From positions 62,001 to 126,000 of the forward strand of contig JBAYVD010000009.1 in NCBI GenBank assembly GCA_041674745.1: a stretch of 64,000 nt of DNA. The letters run 5' to 3'. A program made the translations under genes and the position numbers. Shown piece after piece: positions 18,679 to 26,520 of the stretch (the stretch's first letter is position 1; each line of letters starts with the position of its first letter). The notes under the pieces are model-generated. The model searched no databases, was not told where the DNA came from, and worked only from the letters and a program-made list of their open reading frames with translations. Source of the DNA: UBA2040 sp041674745 (GTDB lineage: Bacteria > Bacteroidota > Bacteroidia > Flavobacteriales_D > Crocinitomicaceae).

Positions 18679-19200
18679 ATGGCAATTTTAACCATCCCCG
18701 ATCAATCGATTACGCTTTCAAACCCTGAAGAAATTAGAACTTTTTTGAACGAAAGAAAGGTGTTTTTCGATCAATGGACTTGTTCGGTCGTTTTTGAAGA
18801 TACAGCCAATACAGAAGAAATTTTGGCGGCGTATGAAAAAGATTTAAAACCTTTTATGGAACAAGGTGGATACCAGACCGCTGATGTGATTTCCATCAAT
18901 TCGTTGACCGAAAATTATGAAGCCATTCGCACCAAGTTTTTGGCTGAACACACGCATTCCGAAGATGAAATTCGATTTTTTGTCGATGGAAAAGGATTGT
19001 TTTGGTTCAACTTGGAGAATGATACGGTTTTCAATGTACTTTGTCAAAAAGGTGATTTGATTTCCGTTCCTGCAGGCACCAAACATTGGTTTGATGCAGG
19101 TGCTGAAAATCCGTTCGTGAAAGCCATTCGCATTTTTATCGATATGAGCGGCTGGGTGCCACATTACACCGAATCTCAAATTGAAAAAAGATATTTGTAA
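18679..19200 (+). CDS. mtnD: Acireductone dioxygenase
   Basis: A 173-aa cupin that cleaves acireductone with O2. The Fe form yields the 2-oxo acid precursor of methionine plus formate; the Ni form yields methylthiopropionate and CO. Metal ligands are visible as H91, H93 and E97 (HTHSEDE) and H136 (GTKHWFDAG). Second gene of the mtn operon. The metal actually used cannot be read from sequence; the salvage setting favours Fe. Confidence 0.95.
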   Translation: MAILTIPDQSITLSNPEEIRTFLNERKVFFDQWTCSVVFEDTANTEEILAAYEKDLKPFMEQGGYQTADVISINSLTENYEAIRTKFLAEHTHSEDEIRFFVDGKGLFWFNLENDTVFNVLCQKGDLISVPAGTKHWFDAGAENPFVKAIRIFIDMSGWVPHYTESQIEKRYL

Positions 19201-19223
19201 GCAGGGTTGACTATTTTTGCAGT

Positions 19224-19940
19224 ATGCGATTTAAAAACATTGATTATATCCTGACCGACATCGAAGGAACAACAACTTCCGTTGAGTTCGTCTATAAGGT
19301 GCTTTTCCCCTATTTTTTAGAGAATATTGACCAGCTAGAAGCTATGAAGTCTCAAAAAGAGGTGCAAGAAGCTTTTAAAGCGACTGTGCAATTGGCGTCA
19401 AAAATGGAAAACCATCGCTTGAACAGTTCAAGCGAAATTATTGCGACCCTGAAACGGTGGTGCTTGGAAGACAAGAAAATCACACCCTTAAAAACTGTTC
19501 AAGGCGTGATTTGGAAAGATGGCTACGAATCAGGCAAAATAAAAGGTCACGTTTATCCGGATGTTCGGGCATCAATGGAATCTTGGAAATCACAAGGGTT
19601 GAAAATGGGGGTTTTCTCCTCAGGTTCCGTTGCAGCTCAAAAATTGATTTTTGGATTCAGTGAAATAGGAGATTTAACTCCCAATTTTTCGCAGTATTTT
19701 GATACCGAAACGGGTGGAAAAAGAGAACCTTACACCTATGAAAAAATAACAGCAGAGTTGGACATGAAAGCCAATCGCATTCTCTTTTTATCGGATGTGA
19801 TGGAAGAATTGCAAGCCGCTGAGGAAGCAGGCATGCAAACCTGTCAATTGGTGCGACCCGGTACGGAATCAAATTGGCAAAATACCGTAGCCAACTTTAC
19901 AGAAATTGAACTAGAAAACGAAGATAATGAGCAAATTTAG
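19224..19940 (+). CDS. mtnC: Acireductone synthase (enolase-phosphatase E1)
   Basis: A 238-aa HAD-superfamily enzyme that enolises and then dephosphorylates 2,3-diketo-5-methylthiopentyl-1-phosphate to acireductone. HAD motif I is DIEGTTTS near residue 12, motif II is the FSSGS segment, and the late acidic motif is LFLSDVMEE. The bifunctional MtnC replaces the MtnW/MtnX pair used by Bacillus. A TATTTTTG element at 19212-19219 sits just before the ATG and could give extra transcription. Its 3' end overlaps mtnA by 14 bp, implying translational coupling. Confidence 0.95.
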   Translation: MRFKNIDYILTDIEGTTTSVEFVYKVLFPYFLENIDQLEAMKSQKEVQEAFKATVQLASKMENHRLNSSSEIIATLKRWCLEDKKITPLKTVQGVIWKDGYESGKIKGHVYPDVRASMESWKSQGLKMGVFSSGSVAAQKLIFGFSEIGDLTPNFSQYFDTETGGKREPYTYEKITAELDMKANRILFLSDVMEELQAAEEAGMQTCQLVRPGTESNWQNTVANFTEIELENEDNEQI

Positions 19941-21006
19941 AACCATTTGGACAACGGAGGATGGGTATGTTGAGGTAATTGATCAACGAAAATTACCACA
20001 CGAATTTGTCGTCGTGAAACTGGAAACATACGACGATGCGGAACTGGCTATCAAAGAAATGACCGTGCGTGGTGCACCTTTGATAGGCGCCACTGCAGCG
20101 TACGGGGTTTATTTGGCCGTTCGAGAAATGATAGAGGAGGGTTTGGCTCCTTCATTTCTAGACCAAGCTTTTTCTGAATTGCGCGCTTCTCGTCCCACCG
20201 CTGTGAATTTGTTTTGGGCGTTGGATCGCATGCGTGAAGCTTTGGATAATTCCACGGATTTCTTGAAAACGGCTTGGGAAATGGCGGGTCAAATTGTCGA
20301 AGAGGACGTAGAAACTTGCCGAATGATTGGCGTACACGGTTTGCCGTTGATTGAGGAAATCTCGAAAAAGAAAAACGGTGAAACGGTGAATATTCTTACG
20401 CATTGCAACGCAGGAATGTTGGGTTGTGTAGAGTGGGGAACGGTTACTTCACCCATCTATCAAGCCGTTGAAAAAGGAATTAAAGTTCATGTTTGGGTCG
20501 ATGAAACACGTCCAAGAAATCAAGGAGCCAATCTGACTTGCTACGAACTGACACGTCACAATGTCAATCACACGTTGATTGTAGACAACACCGGTGGACA
20601 TTTGATGCAACACGGCATGGTGGACATGGTCATCGTTGGTACCGATCGCACGACACGAAATGGAGATGTAGCAAATAAAATTGGAACCTACTTGAAAGCT
20701 TTGGCGGCAAAAGACAACGAAGTTCCTTTTTACGTGGCACTTCCTTCCACAACGTTGGACATGAGTATCCGAGATGGATTGAAGGAAATTCCAATTGAAG
20801 AACGAAATCAAGACGAAGTGCGCTACACCATTGGAAAAGGGGAAAATGGAAAAATTCAGCCCGTTTTGATTTGTCCAGAAACGACCAAGGCTGCCAATTA
20901 CGGCTTTGATGTAACGCCTGGCCGATTGATTTCCAAACTAATTACAGATAGGGGTGTTTGTGACGCAAGCGAAAAAGGAATCCTAGAATTGTTTCCAGAA
21001 AAGTAG
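19927..21006 (+). CDS. mtnA: S-methyl-5-thioribose-1-phosphate isomerase
   Basis: A 359-aa isomerase of the eIF2B-alpha-like family that converts methylthioribose-1-phosphate to methylthioribulose-1-phosphate. Family marks are VRGAPLIGATAAYG near residue 45, the catalytic Cys in THCNAGMLGC and the catalytic Asp in GTDRTTRNGDVANKIGTY. It overlaps mtnC by 14 bp and is last in the operon although it catalyses the first of the four steps. No MTA phosphorylase or MTR kinase gene is in the window, so the supply of its substrate must be encoded elsewhere. Confidence 0.95.
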   Translation: MSKFRTIWTTEDGYVEVIDQRKLPHEFVVVKLETYDDAELAIKEMTVRGAPLIGATAAYGVYLAVREMIEEGLAPSFLDQAFSELRASRPTAVNLFWALDRMREALDNSTDFLKTAWEMAGQIVEEDVETCRMIGVHGLPLIEEISKKKNGETVNILTHCNAGMLGCVEWGTVTSPIYQAVEKGIKVHVWVDETRPRNQGANLTCYELTRHNVNHTLIVDNTGGHLMQHGMVDMVIVGTDRTTRNGDVANKIGTYLKALAAKDNEVPFYVALPSTTLDMSIRDGLKEIPIEERNQDEVRYTIGKGENGKIQPVLICPETTKAANYGFDVTPGRLISKLITDRGVCDASEKGILELFPEK

Positions 21007-21065
21007 AATCGACGGAGGATAATTAAAGCGAATACGGAAAAAATCGTATTCTCTTCGGTTAAAAA

Positions 21066-21095
21066 TTGTGAAATAACATATTTTGCTTATTTTTG
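21066..21095 (+). promoter_or_regulatory. Bacteroidota-type promoter for small lipoprotein
   Basis: A TTG (-33) at 21066-21068 and TATTTTTG (-7, TAnnTTTG) at 21088-21095 are separated by exactly 19 nt, the best full promoter match I found in the window. Start of transcription near 21101 would leave a leader of about 90 nt before the lipoprotein ATG. Confidence 0.65.
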
Positions 21096-21190
21096 GATTC
21101 GAAAAAAACGATTTGTGACCATAACACATGAAAAATGGGGAGTATCAGAAAATCCTAAAGAGTAAGAAACCTTATTTAATTTTAATTATT

Positions 21191-21382
21191 ATGAAAAAAG
21201 TATTTGTTATTGCATCAGTTGGAATGTTATTGTTTGCTTCTTGCAAAAAAGATTACACTTGTACTTATAGCTACACTGGTGAGCCAGATACAGTTGTTAA
21301 CTACACTAAATTAAGCAAAACTGCAGCTACAGCAGCTGAATCAGTTTGTACTTTGGGTGCAGGAAAATGGTCTAAAAAATAA
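21191..21382 (+). CDS. Small lipoprotein, function unknown
   Basis: A 63-aa protein with a short lipoprotein signal: MKKVF start, hydrophobic stretch and lipobox FASC with the lipidated Cys at residue 18. The mature part is only about 46 residues and has two more Cys (YTCTY and SVCTLG). I choose the ATG at 21191 because the signal peptide starts there; an upstream in-frame ATG at 21128 adds a charged extension with no signal character. It has its own promoter (21066-21095) and a strong terminator (21401-21437), so it is monocistronic. I do not recognise a named family; similar tiny lipoproteins are frequent in Flavobacteriales. Confidence 0.75.
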   Translation: MKKVFVIASVGMLLFASCKKDYTCTYSYTGEPDTVVNYTKLSKTAATAAESVCTLGAGKWSKK

Positions 21383-21400
21383 TTAGATCTTACAATCATT

Positions 21401-21437
21401 AAAATCCATTGTGCTTAGCACGATGGATTTTTTTTGT
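21401..21437 (+). terminator. Rho-independent terminator after small lipoprotein gene
   Basis: AATCCATTGTGC (21403-21414) and GCACGATGGATT (21418-21429) form a 12-bp stem with one G-U pair and loop TTA, followed by a run of T. It lies 20 bp after the lipoprotein stop and also separates it from the convergent rfaE2 gene. Confidence 0.9.
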
Positions 21438-21454
21438 CTTATAATTTTGGGAAA

Positions 21455-21964
21455 TTATCTTTTGGACAGGATGGCAGTAGTAGAAAAACCAGCTACCAAG
21501 TCAATGACAGCAACAGATCCGCCTGCTTTTCGAACTTCCTCAGAGCCAACAATGTATTTTTTATTGGATTGATCGGTTTCGTTTGGATCGTAATCGGCAC
21601 CTTTAACCAAAACGGATGGTTGAAGTTGAAGAATCATTTCCAAGGGTGTTTCTTCCGGAAAAAGCACCACTAAATCAACAAATTGCAAAGAAGCAATGAC
21701 CAACAATCGCGCATCTTCTGGATTGATGGGTCGTTCAGGACTTTTCCCTAAAGCCTTCACAGAAGCATCCGTGTTTAAGGCTACCACCAACTTCGCGCCC
21801 AAATCAGCAGCTTTGGCTAAATAGGTTACATGACCTTTGTGTAAAATATCAAAGCAACCATTCGTGAAAACGACTGTTTGGCCTTCTGCTTTCCATTGTA
21901 GAATCTTCGCAGTCGCTTCCTCAGTGGAAACAATTTTACTTTGTATGTTCTCCAATGCTTTCAT
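21455..21964 (-). CDS. rfaE2: D-glycero-beta-D-manno-heptose-1-phosphate adenylyltransferase-like nucleotidyltransferase
   Basis: A 169-aa cytidylyltransferase-like (HxGH) enzyme matching the C-terminal domain of HldE/RfaE. The nucleotide-binding motif TNGCFDILHKGH has H42 and H45, and VLVKGADYDP is the typical second block. The expected reaction activates heptose-1-phosphate with ATP to ADP-heptose for LPS-type glycans; the kinase half (HldA/RfaE1) is not in this window. Its start overlaps the end of the upstream flippase-like gene by 29 bp, so it is the last gene of a coupled unit panC-panD-flippase-rfaE2. The activity class is sure; the exact substrate rests on family similarity. Confidence 0.88.
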   Translation of the reverse strand: MKALENIQSKIVSTEEATAKILQWKAEGQTVVFTNGCFDILHKGHVTYLAKAADLGAKLVVALNTDASVKALGKSPERPINPEDARLLVIASLQFVDLVVLFPEETPLEMILQLQPSVLVKGADYDPNETDQSNKKYIVGSEEVRKAGGSVAVIDLVAGFSTTAILSKR

Positions 21965-22973
21965 TTGCTTTGCTATAATTTTTCGGCAACATGATCAAGG
22001 AAATCAAACCCAAGACAATCATCATAATGGTTTGAGCTACCCAAATGAGCATGCCCAGTGCATTGCCAATTCCTTCTGCATTTTCAGGATGATCTTTCGC
22101 TAGATAGAATGAAATCACCAAGCCAACCAACAAAGGATAAACACCAATGCCGCCGTTGGTGAACGTGATACCCAAAGATCCAGCAATGAATCCAATTAAA
22201 AGTCCTTTGATTGGAAAATCAGCCGTTTCTTCCAAGGCTAGAAATGGAAGCGCAAACATTAAAACGTAGCAAATCCAAATCACAAAGGTGTGGAATAGGT
22301 ATCCACCTGGATTTTTGGATTTGAAAATGGACAACAATCCGCCCATCAAACCTTTGACAAATCCATTGATTTTTTCTTTGAATGCTGCTTTGGTAACATA
22401 AAAATAGCCCAGGACCAATCCACCAAAGGTCATCATTCCAAGAAGAAGATATTGGAAAGAAAAACCGCCATTGTCGGATCCTTTTCCGCCAAATTTTTGA
22501 ATCAACTGATCCCAGATTTTATCGAAATCACTTCCGCCAACGTAGGCTGTGATCAAACCAATCGTAGCCAACATGACAAAATCGACCGCTCGTTCGGCTA
22601 CAATGGTTCCAAAGGATTTGGCAAATGGAACTTTATCAGAGCGATACAGCATGGCCGCCCGGGAGGCTTCTCCTGCTCGAGGAATCGTCAAGTTGATCAA
22701 ATAACCAATCATGATGGCGTGGTAGCGATGCCAAAGTGGTGTTTCGTGGCCCATAGGTTCAAGCACATATTTCCAGCGTTGCGCCCTTGAGATTAAAGCA
22801 ACCCATCCAATGAATAATGACAAGATTATCCAAAAATAATTCGCCTCCTGAATGGCTTTGTAAAACTGTTGTACCGATTCATCAGACATGCTTTTGAAAA
22901 AGTAAACAATCAGATAAACCCCTAAAGCAAGAGGCAAAACCGTTTTTAAAAAGAGGAAAATGTATTTTTTCAT
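21936..22973 (-). CDS. Lysylphosphatidylglycerol synthase TM-region/flippase-like (UPF0104) membrane protein
   Basis: A 345-aa polytopic membrane protein with about eight hydrophobic segments. Its family marks are RAGEASRAAMLYRSDKVPF and the late GGIGVYPLLVGLV block, as in the UPF0104/DUF2304-like flippase domain of MprF and AglD-linked proteins. It lacks any catalytic C-terminal domain, so it is more likely a lipid or lipid-linked sugar flippase than a lysyl transferase. Its ATG abuts the panD stop codon with no gap, and its end overlaps rfaE2 by 29 bp. Its substrate cannot be deduced. Confidence 0.85.
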   Translation of the reverse strand: MKKYIFLFLKTVLPLALGVYLIVYFFKSMSDESVQQFYKAIQEANYFWIILSLFIGWVALISRAQRWKYVLEPMGHETPLWHRYHAIMIGYLINLTIPRAGEASRAAMLYRSDKVPFAKSFGTIVAERAVDFVMLATIGLITAYVGGSDFDKIWDQLIQKFGGKGSDNGGFSFQYLLLGMMTFGGLVLGYFYVTKAAFKEKINGFVKGLMGGLLSIFKSKNPGGYLFHTFVIWICYVLMFALPFLALEETADFPIKGLLIGFIAGSLGITFTNGGIGVYPLLVGLVISFYLAKDHPENAEGIGNALGMLIWVAQTIMMIVLGLISLIMLPKNYSKANESIGEHTK

Positions 22974-23324
22974 TTAATCCAATAAGTTCGTCGTTTCATT
23001 CGGAAAAACCAACGAAGGCTTAAATGTTCTGGCTTCGTCGAAATCCATGTATCCGTAACCAATAATAATCAATAAATCACCTGTTTGCACTCTTCGCGCA
23101 GCCGGACCATTCAAACAAATGGTTCCACTGTTAGCATCACCCGCAATGACGTAGGTTTCAATCCGTTCACCATTGTTGATGTTGACGATTTGTACTTTTT
23201 CACCTTCTAGTAAATTGGCAGCCTCCATTAAGACTCTATCTATGGTAACGCTTCCAACGTAATTCAACTCAGCTTGAGTTACTTTAACGCGGTGTATTTT
23301 CGATTTTACTACTTGTATTAGCAT
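22974..23324 (-). CDS. panD: Aspartate 1-decarboxylase
   Basis: A 116-aa pyruvoyl enzyme that makes beta-alanine from aspartate for pantothenate. Self-cleavage is expected at Gly24-Ser25 (NYVGSVTID), at the same position as in the E. coli enzyme, which supports the ATG at 23324 over a TTG seven codons upstream. Also present are the Lys9 region (VKSKIHRVKVTQ) and the GDLLIIIGY block. It lies 63 bp after panC and immediately before the flippase-like gene. A TACCTTTG -7 element upstream may give it a promoter of its own. Confidence 0.95.
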   Translation of the reverse strand: MLIQVVKSKIHRVKVTQAELNYVGSVTIDRVLMEAANLLEGEKVQIVNINNGERIETYVIAGDANSGTICLNGPAARRVQTGDLLIIIGYGYMDFDEARTFKPSLVFPNETTNLLD

Positions 23325-23342
23325 TTGTACTTTTTTGCGGTA

Positions 23343-23350
23343 CAAAGGTA
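23343..23350 (-). promoter_or_regulatory. Candidate -7 element for panD
   Basis: On the minus strand TACCTTTG matches TAnnTTTG and ends 18 nt before the panD ATG, inside the panC-panD gap. No good TTG -33 box is seen at the right distance, so it is a weak call. Confidence 0.35.
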
Positions 23351-23387
23351 ATGCAATTTGAATATAGAAAGTGAATTCTTACTACAC

Positions 23388-24233
23388 TTATCGAGGAATC
23401 ATCTCTAAATTATCCAAGAGTCTAACTTCGCCACAATAAGCCACAACGCAAGCTGTGGCGCCCGCAACCCATTCCGTTGTTAAAATTTCGAAGGTTTTGG
23501 GGTGAACAATTTCCAAATATTCCAGTTCCAGCGGACCCGCATTGAACGCTTGTTTCCCCCAGTTATTTACGTCCAAAGGTGCTTGGTTTTTGGCTTTTTC
23601 TTGCATCTCTGTCAAGACTTTGTAAATGAGTGTTGCCTGGTTTTTCTCTTCTTCAGATAAACGTAAATTCCGGCTACTCATCGCCAATCCGCTGGTCTCC
23701 CGAATCGTGCTTCCTTCATGAATTTGAACACTGGAATGCAAAGCCTCTACCATTCGACGAATCACGGCGACTTGCTGAAAATCTTTGCGTCCAAAATAGG
23801 CATTGTCGGGTGCAACAATCGAAAACAAGCGCTGAACTACCGCAACGACACCATCAAAATGACCTGGTCGGAAATGACCTTCCAGCGTGGAACCAATCAA
23901 GCCTAAATCGACCAGAATGGGTTCAAAATCTTTGGAATAGATTTCTTCAACAGTCGGAACAAAAACTACGTCACAACCCGTCTCAGAAAGCATTTCTAGA
24001 TCTTTTTCAATAGTTCTAGGGTATTTTTTTAAGTCTTCCGAATTGTTAAACTGGGTAGGGTTGACGAAAATGCTGACAATGGTAATCGCGTTTTCATGAG
24101 TCGATTGAGCCACCAGCGACAAATGTCCTGGATGCAGTGCGCCCATGGTCGGCACAAATCCGATCGAACATCCGCCATTTCGCTTGTCATTTACGTAAGA
24201 CTGGATTTCGTCAATTTTAGTTAGTTGCTTCAT
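23388..24233 (-). CDS. panC: Pantoate--beta-alanine ligase
   Basis: A 281-aa class I-tRNA-synthetase-like ligase that joins pantoate and beta-alanine with ATP to form pantothenate. The adenylate-binding HPGH motif is at residues 34-37 (VPTMGALHPGHLSLV); the FGRKDFQQ block and the KMSKS-like SSRNLRLS block are in place. First gene of the leftward unit, divergent from the GT5-domain gene. Length is normal. Confidence 0.96.
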   Translation of the reverse strand: MKQLTKIDEIQSYVNDKRNGGCSIGFVPTMGALHPGHLSLVAQSTHENAITIVSIFVNPTQFNNSEDLKKYPRTIEKDLEMLSETGCDVVFVPTVEEIYSKDFEPILVDLGLIGSTLEGHFRPGHFDGVVAVVQRLFSIVAPDNAYFGRKDFQQVAVIRRMVEALHSSVQIHEGSTIRETSGLAMSSRNLRLSEEEKNQATLIYKVLTEMQEKAKNQAPLDVNNWGKQAFNAGPLELEYLEIVHPKTFEILTTEWVAGATACVVAYCGEVRLLDNLEMIPR

Positions 24234-24262
24234 TTATAAGCATTAACGTTTGAGTAAGTGAA

Positions 24263-24270
24263 CAAAACTA
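24263..24270 (-). promoter_or_regulatory. Candidate -7 element for panC unit
   Basis: TAGTTTTG on the minus strand matches TAnnTTTG, 29 nt before the panC ATG. The -33 region on this strand is poor (no TTG at 17-22 nt). Confidence 0.4.
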
Positions 24271-24280
24271 TAAGTTTTGG

Positions 24281-24311
24281 TTGATTTACCGATTTTTTTT
24301 TTATATTTTTG
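24281..24311 (+). promoter_or_regulatory. Promoter for GT5-domain - DUF4270 - glmS unit
   Basis: TTG at 24281-24283 and TATTTTTG at 24304-24311 (TAnnTTTG) are 20 nt apart, and the -7 box ends 27 nt before the first ATG. It sits back to back with the panC -7 element in a 105-bp divergent region. Confidence 0.6.
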
Positions 24312-24338
24312 TAATCTAAATGACAATCTAAAATCTTC

Positions 24339-25160
24339 ATGGATAAAAAAAGAATCCTATTTGTAACGCAGGAAATTTTACCTTTTTCACCTAAATCAGA
24401 CATCGCTACAACGGCGCGTCGATTGCCTCAAGGAACCCAAGAAAATGGAAAAGAAATCAGAGTTTTCACTCCGCGTTTTGGAAGTATTAATGAAAGAAGA
24501 CACCAATTACACGAAGTAATCCGATTGTCGGGGATGAATTTAATCATCAATGATGCCGATCATCCATTGATTATCAAAGTTGCCAGTGTTTCAGCTGCTC
24601 GTATGCAAGTTTATTTTATCGACAACGATGAATATTTTAAACGCAAAAACACGGTAACGGACGACAAAGGTGAATTTTACGACGACAACGACGAAAGATC
24701 GATGTTCTTTTGCCGAGGCGTTCTCGAAACGGTAAAAAAATTAGGCTGGCAGCCAGATGTGATTCATTGTCATGGTTGGATGTCTGGTTTGATGTCCTTG
24801 TACGTGAAGCAATTGTACAACAAAGACCCGCATTTTGCGAATACGAAAGTGGTCTACAGTGTATACAATGATAGCTTTAACAGAAATTGGGATGCAAATT
24901 TCTCGGATAAACTTAAATTTGATGGCTTCTCAGATGAGATTGTCAACGAATTGAAAGATACAAGTTTCTTGAATATTTCTCGTGTTATGATGAAATATGC
25001 AGATGGCATTAACATTGCTTCTGAAAACTTGGATGAAGACTTGCAAAAATTGGTTGACGAACAATCTTGTTTGAAGCAAGAATATGTAGCGGAGGAAAAC
25101 CAAACAAAAGTGTTGTCCGAATTTTTTGATAAAGTAATTGAGGAAGAAATTCTTATATAA
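24339..25160 (+). CDS. Free-standing glycogen/starch synthase N-terminal (GT5) domain protein
   Basis: A 273-aa protein that matches only the N-terminal Rossmann domain of GT5 glycogen synthase: ILFVTQEILPFSP at residue 5, a divergent ADP-glucose loop region, and DVIHCHGWMSGLMSLYVK near residue 145. The C-terminal GT-B half with the sugar-nucleotide EX7E site is absent and the frame ends cleanly, so this is a compact form rather than a recent truncation. Stand-alone copies in this gene order are, as far as I recall, common in Bacteroidota. Whether it still transfers glucose is doubtful. It shares a transcription unit with a DUF4270 lipoprotein and glmS. Confidence 0.85.
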   Translation: MDKKRILFVTQEILPFSPKSDIATTARRLPQGTQENGKEIRVFTPRFGSINERRHQLHEVIRLSGMNLIINDADHPLIIKVASVSAARMQVYFIDNDEYFKRKNTVTDDKGEFYDDNDERSMFFCRGVLETVKKLGWQPDVIHCHGWMSGLMSLYVKQLYNKDPHFANTKVVYSVYNDSFNRNWDANFSDKLKFDGFSDEIVNELKDTSFLNISRVMMKYADGINIASENLDEDLQKLVDEQSCLKQEYVAEENQTKVLSEFFDKVIEEEILI

Positions 25161-25164
25161 TTTA

Positions 25165-26514
25165 ATGATACAACCTATTTATAGCAAGTGGCGGAGAGTT
25201 TCTAAACTCTTCGCTGCTTTTTTGTTCTTGACCCTATTGTTTACCAACTGTAAGAAAAAAGATACTACTTTGGGTAGTTCGGCTTTCGACCCTTCCGAAT
25301 TATTGGCGGCGGGTGCAGTGGATACGTTTACGATCAACACTTATACCATCATTGAGGATTCCATTAATACACGAAATCCAATTTACAATTTGTTGGGTGA
25401 AATGAACGACCCTATTTTTGGGAAAATTTCAACCTCTTTCTACACGCAAGTTCGCTTGGTTTCAGCCAATCCTGAATTCGGTGATTTATCTCAAATCATT
25501 CTAGACTCCTTTGTTTTGTCCATGGATTTTGCCGATCATACCGGAAATTATTCAGAGCAAACCTTTGAAGTGTATGAGTTGGATGCGGACATTTCAGCCG
25601 ATACTGCCGTAAAATTTTATGAGTTTTCTGCCTTAAACACGAAACCCACCAATCTAGTGGCGCCTGGAAAAGGAACATTCAAACCTGATCCTTTCGGAAA
25701 TGCAATTGTCGATACTTTGTCGGTAGATCCGCAAATGCGCTTGTCCTTGGATACCAATTTTGCAAAACTATTGATTCAAGAAGCGAATTCGGGAACAGCC
25801 TTTGCTTCCAATGACAACTTCATCAACTTTTTCAAAGGCTTCCAAATTAAAACGAACAACCCAGCACAAGTCGCTGGACAAGGTGCAATTTACTCGTTAG
25901 ACATGCGTTCAGCAGCCTCCAAATTGACCATTTATTACAGAAGATTACAAGATGTGAATGGCGTTCCAACCTATGTTGTCAAAAACTATGATTTCGTGAT
26001 CAATGAAAATTGTCAATCTTTCAACCATGTGGAATTCGACCGTTCCGGCACGAAAGTGGATGCCGCAGATGGCAACAAAGTTTCAGGTAACACCGAATTT
26101 TATGCGCAAGCATTAGGCGTGAGAGCCGTGATTGAAATACCAGGGTTGTCCAATTTACCAAAAACCGCCTTGATTCACAAAGCGATTTTGGATTTACCGA
26201 TACAATACCAAACTGCTTCTATATACAATCCAGGTTTGAAGGTCATTTTGTCGGGTAGAGAGAATAATGACCCGAAGCAATCTTACTATATTAATACCTC
26301 GACGCCTACTACTGCAATTAGCGATTACACGAAAAGTGTTAACGCCGATATACGCCAATTTGTGCAATCCATTGCCACAGGTGTCATCGAAAATACACCG
26401 ATTTACATTTCTCCTCTCCGCTCTGTGATTTCCATGGATCGAATTATTTTCAACGGAAGAAATACATCGAACAAAATGAAACCAAAGTTGTACGTTATTT
26501 ATACTGAATTTTAA
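25165..26514 (+). CDS. DUF4270 family lipoprotein
   Basis: A 449-aa surface or periplasmic lipoprotein. The N-terminus has a basic stretch, a hydrophobic helix and lipobox LFTNC with the Cys near residue 30. The rest is beta-rich, with the DUF4270 pattern of DPIFGKISTSFYTQV near the N-terminus and a late IYISPLRS block. I take the ATG at 25165, 4 bp after the preceding stop; a TTG at 25138 would overlap that gene. The function of DUF4270 is unknown; it is restricted mostly to Bacteroidota and is often placed next to the GT5-domain protein and glmS, as here. Confidence 0.85.
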   Translation: MIQPIYSKWRRVSKLFAAFLFLTLLFTNCKKKDTTLGSSAFDPSELLAAGAVDTFTINTYTIIEDSINTRNPIYNLLGEMNDPIFGKISTSFYTQVRLVSANPEFGDLSQIILDSFVLSMDFADHTGNYSEQTFEVYELDADISADTAVKFYEFSALNTKPTNLVAPGKGTFKPDPFGNAIVDTLSVDPQMRLSLDTNFAKLLIQEANSGTAFASNDNFINFFKGFQIKTNNPAQVAGQGAIYSLDMRSAASKLTIYYRRLQDVNGVPTYVVKNYDFVINENCQSFNHVEFDRSGTKVDAADGNKVSGNTEFYAQALGVRAVIEIPGLSNLPKTALIHKAILDLPIQYQTASIYNPGLKVILSGRENNDPKQSYYINTSTPTTAISDYTKSVNADIRQFVQSIATGVIENTPIYISPLRSVISMDRIIFNGRNTSNKMKPKLYVIYTEF

Positions 26515-26520
26515 TATTTT

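Noticed and set aside
24339..25160. Frameshifted or truncated glycogen synthase pseudogene
   Set aside because: No remnant of the C-terminal half follows; the next gene starts 4 bp later and the frame ends after a normal helix, so it is an intact short form.
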